A stretch of DNA of 11,557 bases from Bryobacteraceae bacterium (GTDB lineage: Bacteria; Acidobacteriota; Terriglobia; Bryobacterales; Bryobacteraceae), in NCBI GenBank assembly GCA_030039005.1, contig JASHQT010000127.1, forward strand, positions 1 through 11,557, in the 5' to 3' direction. A program made the position numbers and the translations under genes. Below are positions 6,891-11,557 of this stretch, piece after piece. The first letter of the stretch is position 1. Each line of letters opens with the position of its first letter. The notes beneath the pieces were generated by a model, which saw only the letters and a program-made list of their open reading frames with translations, ran no database searches and was not told the origin of the DNA.

Positions 6891-8354
6891 ATGCGGACCT
6901 TTATCGGAGGTTTATTTCTCTTAACCGCGACTCTCGCGAACGCACAGCCGGTGGTGACCAGCGTCTTGAACGGCGGCGACGCCAGCACGCAACTTTGTCC
7001 GGGCCTGGAGGTGATCATCCTGGGCTCCAATTTGGGCGCTTTCGGTGCACAAAGCACCATCACTGTCGGAGGCCAGCAGGCGCAAATCATCCAGAACGGC
7101 TCCGGCGAGGTTTTTGCGGTGCTCCCCAGTGATCTTTCCGCCGGTCCAACCACTTTGACGGTCGGCTACAACGGACAAACCTCCGCACCGTTTTCGATCA
7201 CGCTGGCCGAGTACGCGCCCGCCATCGCGCAGATCAATAGCGCGTACTTCTTCCCCACCTGCCCGCAATGTTTCGATCCCATCAACAATCAGCCGCCGGG
7301 AATCAATGCGGCGAATCCCGCGGCGCCCGGTTCCCAGGTCGGGACCTTTATGGTCGGACTCGGGGCGAACCCGGTGCCTTTGCCCGTGGTGTCGGTGGGG
7401 GGCCAAACAGCTCAAGATGTCACCGAACAGGGCGACGAAAAAGCCGGATATTACGATGTCATCTTTACCGTGCCAAACGGTCTGGCCGCTGGTCCGCAGC
7501 CGGTGATCGTCTCGGTTGCGGGAGTTTCGGCGCCGCCGCGAACCTTGTACGTGGGCGTTGCTCTGCCGTCCATTTCGGCCATCGAAAACGCCGCATCCGG
7601 GGCGGTGGAAAGCGCTTCGCATGCCGCGGCGCCGAATTCCATCCTGAGCATCTACGCGGCCAACGCCGGCAATACCACCGCGATCCCGTCCGCTTATCCG
7701 ACCACCACCGTCGAGGGTGTGCAGGTTCTGGTGAACGGAACAGCGGTACCCATTTATGCTCTGGTACCTGCCGCGGGCCAAATCAATGTTCAATTGCCTT
7801 CAGAGCTTCCGACGACGGGAACCGCGACGGTCTCGGTGTCGACCGCGAGCGGCGCCAGCGCGGACTTTACGCTGACGCTCGGGCCCGCCGATGTGGGCAT
7901 CTTCCGCATCCCATCGTCTGCGTATCCCAATAGTGCGGCCATTCAGTTCGCCGGCGCCGTTTGGGACGTGATGCCTGCCGCGCTGGCGAGTTCCTACGGC
8001 CTGCCGGCGTGCATCGGTCTAGCGAACACAACCCTGTGCGGTGAACCTGCCAAGCCCGGACAAGATATCGTGATCTACTGGACCGGCGGAGGCCCAACTA
8101 CGCCGCTTCTCCCGGCCGGTCAAGTCGCGCCCGTTGACGGCAGCACTCTTTACCGCACCACGCAAACTCCTACCGTCACCATCGGCGGCATTCCAGCCAC
8201 CGTCTCGTTCTCGGGAATTACGCCCGGTACCGCCGGCGAATACCAAGTCAACACTACGATTCCCGCAACAGCCCCCGTGGGCGACCAAGTCCCGCTGGTG
8301 GTGAGCATCGGTAATAGTTCGGATACCGCAACGATCGCGGTCGCGGCGCCATGA
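6891..8354 (+). CDS. Secreted IPT/TIG-like protein with Solibacter C-terminal beta-domain
   Basis: From ATG 6891 the product has 487 residues and a clear signal peptide (MRTFIGGLFLLTATLANA, cleavage before QPVV). The mature protein is almost entirely beta-strand, built from Ig-like IPT/TIG modules. Four related segments are visible at about 57-105, 166-216, 276-326 and 428-482, each with a V-x-(V/I)-(G/N)-G-x-x-A start, a stretch ending in (L/V)P, and a run like GPTTLTV or DQVPLVVSIG. The half from about residue 230 onward matches the TIGR03437 domain of Solibacter and relatives: IENAASG near its start, PAAGQINVQLP (293-303), DIVIYWTGGGP (392-402) and TPGTAGEYQVN (444-454). Cysteines include CPQC at 124-127. 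Such proteins are exported or cell-surface and have no known enzymatic role; adhesion or extracellular scaffolding is only a guess. The gene is divergent from the hydrolase and probably co-transcribed with the next gene 45 bases downstream. GTG 6885 is an alternative start. Confidence 0.9.
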   Translation: MRTFIGGLFLLTATLANAQPVVTSVLNGGDASTQLCPGLEVIILGSNLGAFGAQSTITVGGQQAQIIQNGSGEVFAVLPSDLSAGPTTLTVGYNGQTSAPFSITLAEYAPAIAQINSAYFFPTCPQCFDPINNQPPGINAANPAAPGSQVGTFMVGLGANPVPLPVVSVGGQTAQDVTEQGDEKAGYYDVIFTVPNGLAAGPQPVIVSVAGVSAPPRTLYVGVALPSISAIENAASGAVESASHAAAPNSILSIYAANAGNTTAIPSAYPTTTVEGVQVLVNGTAVPIYALVPAAGQINVQLPSELPTTGTATVSVSTASGASADFTLTLGPADVGIFRIPSSAYPNSAAIQFAGAVWDVMPAALASSYGLPACIGLANTTLCGEPAKPGQDIVIYWTGGGPTTPLLPAGQVAPVDGSTLYRTTQTPTVTIGGIPATVSFSGITPGTAGEYQVNTTIPATAPVGDQVPLVVSIGNSSDTATIAVAAP

Positions 8355-8399
8355 GGGGTTTGGGATCGCATTGGCGCAGAGTGAAGTGGAGGAAACGCA

Positions 8400-9392
8400 A
8401 TGAAAAGCTCGACGCGGATGCTGATGTTCGCTGCTTTTGGCGCCGGGATGGCCTGTGCGCAGACCGCTCCCGGCTGGGTCACCATGGTTGACGCGCGGGA
8501 ACACGCCTTCTCCATCGACGTGCCGCGGGGATGGAAAGCTTACGGCGGAATGTTCCGTTCGAGCGTGGTGGACGTGAAGCCATTTGTCGATATGACTTCC
8601 CCCGACGGCGAGATCAATCTCCGGGTGGGCGATGCCTCCATCCCCTCTTATGACCTGCCGAATCCCAGGCTGCAAGCGTTGCAACAGCGGTTTAATCGGT
8701 CGAGGACCTCGGCAGCGCGCCAATTCGTAGCGCCTTACGCCTCCGGCGATGAGTTCGCAGCCCGATACGGCCAAAGCCGCTTCGGCGGCGTGTGCCAGAA
8801 CTTGCAGGTTTCCAAAACCGGACAGTCCGAGCCCACCATGGGCCGCGGGACGAACGGAATTCGCATCACCGCGGGCTGGGCGGGATTTACCTGCAGCGAA
8901 AACGGCCGGCCGACGGACGCCTATGGATACGCCGAAACACTTGAAGTGCTGCCCACTTTGGGGTCGGCGGGGAAGTGGTATGTGATCGTATTGGGCAGCG
9001 CCATCGCCCCGGACAAACGCGCCAAGGAGGCAGGCGACCTGCTCCTGCACGCTTATAAGTCCGTCGTCCTGAATCCAGATTGGCAGCGCGAACAAGCCGC
9101 GCGGATTCGGGCGGCCACCGCTGGCGTGGTCGCGGGCTCCCAATGGGCAACCTCCGTCTACAACAACGCGCTCGCCAATTACAAAAGGAATATGGATTTG
9201 CAAGCCAGGGAGGTGGATAATTTCAACGACGTGCAACTGGGGCAGACGTATGCCAGGGGTGCGAATGGCCAGACGTATGTTGTACCCACCGGTAATGGCG
9301 GCACGCAGTGGATCGATCCCTTCAATAGCGTAAAAGAATCGCCGCTGACTCCCGGCCCCGCATATACCCAGCTAACGCCCATTAGCCACTGA
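8400..9392 (+). CDS. Secreted protein of unknown function
   Basis: The 330-residue product has an excellent ribosome site (GGAGG at 8388-8392, 7 bases before the ATG) and a signal peptide MKSSTRMLMFAAFGAGMACA with cleavage before QTAPG. The start of the mature part, HAFSIDVPRGWKAYGG (35-50), resembles the opening strand of PsbP/Mog1-like domains ('F-x-I-x-V-P-x-G-W'), which I take only as a fold hint. A second strand-rich stretch lies around YVIVLGS (194-200). C132 and C165 could form a disulfide in the periplasm. From about residue 225 the character changes to a helical, Gln/Asn-rich segment (DWQREQAARIRAATAG, then YNNALANYKRN), followed by a low-complexity Gly/Asn/Tyr tail with the motif GQTYVVPTGNGGTQWIDP (290-307). 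I do not recognise a named family. It lies 45 bases after the IPT-like gene on the same strand, so the two secreted proteins are probably one transcript. Confidence 0.85.
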   Translation: MKSSTRMLMFAAFGAGMACAQTAPGWVTMVDAREHAFSIDVPRGWKAYGGMFRSSVVDVKPFVDMTSPDGEINLRVGDASIPSYDLPNPRLQALQQRFNRSRTSAARQFVAPYASGDEFAARYGQSRFGGVCQNLQVSKTGQSEPTMGRGTNGIRITAGWAGFTCSENGRPTDAYGYAETLEVLPTLGSAGKWYVIVLGSAIAPDKRAKEAGDLLLHAYKSVVLNPDWQREQAARIRAATAGVVAGSQWATSVYNNALANYKRNMDLQAREVDNFNDVQLGQTYARGANGQTYVVPTGNGGTQWIDPFNSVKESPLTPGPAYTQLTPISH

Positions 9393-9541
9393 TGCCAACA
9401 CCCGGCCGGGGATTTTCTTGCCGCTCGGCTCGTGGAGTGGCGATCTAGCCGGAAATGGTTCGAGGCGGCCGGGGAAGGAGGTCGCAAAGAGCTGCTACGC
9501 AAAGCTCGGGGAAACCGGCCTACACTTGAAAACAGGCCCTA

Positions 9542-10891
9542 ATGGACAAATCGCTGCCAGCACTGTTCCGCCAGGCGATGTACAACCTGCGCGGCGGCTT
9601 TCTGATCCGCCCGCTGACCATCACGCTGGTGCTGGGATTCGCGGGGGCGTTCCTTTCGTGGCTGGAAGAGGCTATGCCCGCGGTCAGCGATATCGTGCCG
9701 CGCGTGCTGTTTCCGTCGCACTCGGACCCGCAGGTGGCGCAGGCGATTTTGGGCGATATCGCGGCATCCATCATGACCGTGGTCTCCATCGTGTTCGCCA
9801 TTCTTTTGATGACGCTGACGCTCGCGTCCATGCAGTTCTCGCCGCGGATCATCGTGAGCTTCGTGCAGGATCGCGTGACGCAGTGGACGCTGGGGATTTT
9901 TCTGGGCACGTTTTCTTACTGCATGACCGCGCTGCCCACCGCGCACAGCCTGCCGAGGCCGTTTGCCCCGGTGGCCACCACGACAGGCGCGATGCTGCTG
10001 GCGTTGACGTGCGTGGTATGGCTGCTGTTTTTCATCCATCACATTTCGCAGTCCATCAGCGTAAGCCACATTGTGGCTCGGATCGCGACCGAGACCGAGG
10101 CCATCATCGACGATATGATGCCCTGGCCGCACAACGCGAGCGGCCAGGTGGAAGCCGCCGCGGTGGACTTCAGCACATGGGACATGCCACTGGCGAGCCA
10201 GGCATCGGGCTACATCCGCTATATCGACACGAAGAAGCTGCTGTCGCTCGCGAGCGAGTTCAAGGTGAAGGTGCGGGTGCTGCGGCGCGTGGGCCATTTT
10301 GTTCCGGAGGGTGCGCCGGTCTTCATGATCTATAAGGGTGAGCGGCTGACCGAGGAGAATCGCGCGGAGCTGCTGGGCGTGCTCGATCTGGGGCCGAGCC
10401 GGACATTGCAGCAGGACGTGGAGTTCGGCGTATTGCAGATCGTGGATATCGCGCTGAAGGCGATCTCGCCGGCGGTAAACGATCCGAGCACCGGAGTCAC
10501 GTGCGTCGATCAGCTCAGCCGCATCATGATCCGGTTTGCGGCGCGAGATCCGGCCGTATCGCTGCTGTACGATCCGCCGAGCGTGGTGCGCGTTGCGATT
10601 CCGTGGATTCATTTCGACCGGCTGCTGGCGGCGGCGTTCGAGCAGGTCCGGCTATATTCGAGCGCGGATATGGCGGTCAGCCTGCGGATGCTCAGGGCGC
10701 TGGGCGATATCGCGGGGAGCTCGACGGACGCCTCGTACCGGCGGTCACTCTACGAGGCAGGCAAGCGAATTGTGGAGGGCTGCGCCGGGAAAATGGGGCC
10801 GGTGGAACTGGAGCCGATGCGGGCTAGGCTCGCGCTGCTCGAGAAACTCAACGATCGTTCGGCGAACGATCGTCCGGCCGAGGTGCTGTAG
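9542..10891 (+). CDS. DUF2254 family membrane protein
   Basis: This 449-residue protein belongs to the DUF2254 family (PF10011), whose function is not established. The N-terminal half has four predicted membrane helices (about 23-41, 76-98, 114-131 and 146-166). The C-terminal half (about 170-449) is soluble and presumably cytoplasmic. The hallmark is DVEFGVLQIVDIALKAISP with AVNDPSTG following (292-318), the most conserved stretch of the family; YIRYIDTKKLL (224-234) and VPEGAPVFMIY (254-264) are also typical. Length is normal and nothing is missing. The ATG has only a weak CAGG site 5 bases upstream. The 149 bases before it hold an unused AGGAGGT-like stretch (9477-9482) and no convincing terminator or promoter. 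The last 44 bases overlap the convergent gene on the other strand, within an inverted repeat, which makes the final residues NDRSANDRPAEVL. Confidence 0.94.
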   Translation: MDKSLPALFRQAMYNLRGGFLIRPLTITLVLGFAGAFLSWLEEAMPAVSDIVPRVLFPSHSDPQVAQAILGDIAASIMTVVSIVFAILLMTLTLASMQFSPRIIVSFVQDRVTQWTLGIFLGTFSYCMTALPTAHSLPRPFAPVATTTGAMLLALTCVVWLLFFIHHISQSISVSHIVARIATETEAIIDDMMPWPHNASGQVEAAAVDFSTWDMPLASQASGYIRYIDTKKLLSLASEFKVKVRVLRRVGHFVPEGAPVFMIYKGERLTEENRAELLGVLDLGPSRTLQQDVEFGVLQIVDIALKAISPAVNDPSTGVTCVDQLSRIMIRFAARDPAVSLLYDPPSVVRVAIPWIHFDRLLAAAFEQVRLYSSADMAVSLRMLRALGDIAGSSTDASYRRSLYEAGKRIVEGCAGKMGPVELEPMRARLALLEKLNDRSANDRPAEVL

Positions 10892-11557
10892 GCCAGCGCG
10901 CGAAATCGGGTTGGGTTTCGCGGAGGATTTCGATGATGGCTGCGCGATCGGCCGGCGAGAGACGCGCGTATCGATGGTCGTGGACCCGGCCCAACAAGAC
11001 TTGCCGCATGCGTTCGTAGATCGCGGCTTTGGCGGGCGCGGGCAGGCCAGCGAACGCGGCACTGTAAATCATATAGCTGCACGGATAACGGAACAGGCGC
11101 GTCTTCAGATCGAAATCGCGCAAGGACCGGCCGTGGCTGTCGCGAGGACCTTGCGCACCGAATATTTTGGCGAATGCCCCGGATGCGTGGACGGGGCCCG
11201 GCAACGGCGCTTCGTCGATAAAGAGCAGATAATCCACCAACTCTTCGGCGGATTGGCGCAGCAGCGTCTCGAATTCGTGCGGTGGCATGCGATCGTATAG
11301 CGCGCATCGGACCTCCCAGCCGACGCGTGTGATCAGGTTGGCCATGTGCATTTGGTGATTGAAGACCAGGAGCGCGACGATGTCCGAGGCCGCGCCGGGG
11401 TCGTGAAGAGCGGTCAATGAGTCCGGATTATCGGGATCGGCGAGCACGGCATTACCCATGTGATGCGCGTGCTCGATGGAGCCGGTGACGTACCATCCGC
11501 CCCAGCGTTCTTCAAAGGGACTGCGATCGTCGGTAGCGAATCCGCCCAGGATGAGCT
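10848..11557 (-). CDS. Uncharacterised RWGGWYVTG-motif protein (probable cytochrome c-linked), 5' end missing
   Basis: The reading frame stays open from the stop at 10848-10850 to the window edge, giving at least 236 residues; the ATG at 11457-11459 is internal, because the upstream codons are clearly conserved protein. They encode GGFATDDRSPFEERWGGWYV followed by TGSIEHAHHMGN. Further on are DFDLKTRLFRYPCSYMIYSA and LSPADRAAIIEILRETQPDF near the C-terminus. I associate this combination (RWGGWYVTG, then LFRYPCSYMIYS, then a DR-AIIEILR end) with a family of acidobacterial and planctomycete secreted proteins whose missing N-terminal part often carries a c-type haem CxxCH site. No CxxCH is visible in the part present, so a redox role is inference from memory of the family. 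The gene converges on the DUF2254 gene, overlapping its last 44 bases. Confidence 0.82.
   Translation of the reverse strand, partial: LILGGFATDDRSPFEERWGGWYVTGSIEHAHHMGNAVLADPDNPDSLTALHDPGAASDIVALLVFNHQMHMANLITRVGWEVRCALYDRMPPHEFETLLRQSAEELVDYLLFIDEAPLPGPVHASGAFAKIFGAQGPRDSHGRSLRDFDLKTRLFRYPCSYMIYSAAFAGLPAPAKAAIYERMRQVLLGRVHDHRYARLSPADRAAIIEILRETQPDFARWPTAPRPDDRSPNDR
10851..10873. repeat. Perfect 10-bp inverted repeat in the convergent gene overlap
   Basis: ACGATCGTTC (10851-10860), loop GGC, then its exact reverse complement GAACGATCGT (10864-10873). It lies wholly inside both the 3' end of the DUF2254 gene and the 3' end of the minus-strand gene, starting one base beyond the latter's TGA (10848-10850). 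It would form a 10-bp stem in both transcripts. There is no U-tract of useful length on either side, so a classical intrinsic terminator is not proven; stem-mediated termination or 3'-end protection in both directions is plausible. Confidence 0.75.

Noticed and set aside
8019..9236. Long open frame (405 codons) on the - strand opposite the two secreted protein genes
   Set aside because: It crosses the junction of two plus-strand genes that have signal peptides and ribosome sites; its own translation shows no domain and a skewed Arg/Gly/His composition.
9401..9416. CCCGGCCGGG followed by a short T run as a terminator after the secreted gene pair
   Set aside because: The 10-bp palindrome leaves at most a 3-bp stem once a loop is allowed, and the T run has only four bases interrupted soon after.
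9539..10612. Open frame of 357 codons on the - strand opposite DUF2254
   Set aside because: DUF2254 on the + strand has hallmark motifs and membrane helices; the minus frame is His/Arg-rich without motifs.

Overview
The window looks like ordinary chromosome from a GC-rich acidobacterium, most likely the Solibacter/Bryobacter group (Solibacteres). Two things point there. The secreted protein at 6891-8354 ends in the lineage-typical 'Solibacter usitatus C-terminal' beta-domain (the TIGR03437 type). There is also an ECF sigma factor (Sig-70_X6 / Sigma70_ECF type) translationally coupled to a membrane Ser/Thr kinase with a large TPR-like C-terminal part, a pairing frequent in Acidobacteria. The taxonomic call is inference from protein families only.

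Layout: (1) 1-198, the last 65 codons of a short-chain dehydrogenase on the + strand, ending inside a tandem heptamer repeat. (2) 228-6791, four minus-strand genes in transcription order: a secreted alpha/beta hydrolase (6791-5694), an ECF sigma factor (5625-5017), a receptor-like Ser/Thr kinase (5024-2265, start codon overlapping the sigma stop by 8 bases) and an FHA-GAF-AAA+-HTH sigma-54 activator (2174-228). (3) 6891-9392, two plus-strand secreted proteins divergent from the hydrolase: the IPT/TIG-like beta protein and an unrecognised 330-residue protein. (4) 9542-10891, a DUF2254 membrane protein. (5) 10848-11557, a minus-strand gene cut by the window edge and converging on DUF2254 with a 44-base coding overlap. 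No gap between genes exceeds 150 bases. I see no tRNA, rRNA, CRISPR array, transposase or sign of recent horizontal transfer.

The most interesting part is the signalling cluster. The sigma factor has no acidic residues at the region 2.2 positions that ECF factors normally use to contact RNA polymerase, has a threonine there instead, and is coupled to a kinase rather than to an anti-sigma factor. This resembles the EcfP-PknT logic known in Vibrio, where kinase phosphorylation of the sigma factor activates it. Immediately downstream lies a sigma-54 activator whose sensor is a phosphothreonine-binding FHA domain. One kinase could therefore feed two sigma classes (ECF and sigma-54). That circuit is a hypothesis from gene order and motifs, not a demonstrated system.

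Smaller-scale points are a perfect TATAAT box placed so that the hydrolase mRNA would be leaderless, a 13-bp near-perfect tandem duplication creating a 6-codon mini-ORF over the sigma start, and a perfect 10-bp inverted repeat in the convergent overlap that gives both proteins almost the same C-terminal residues.
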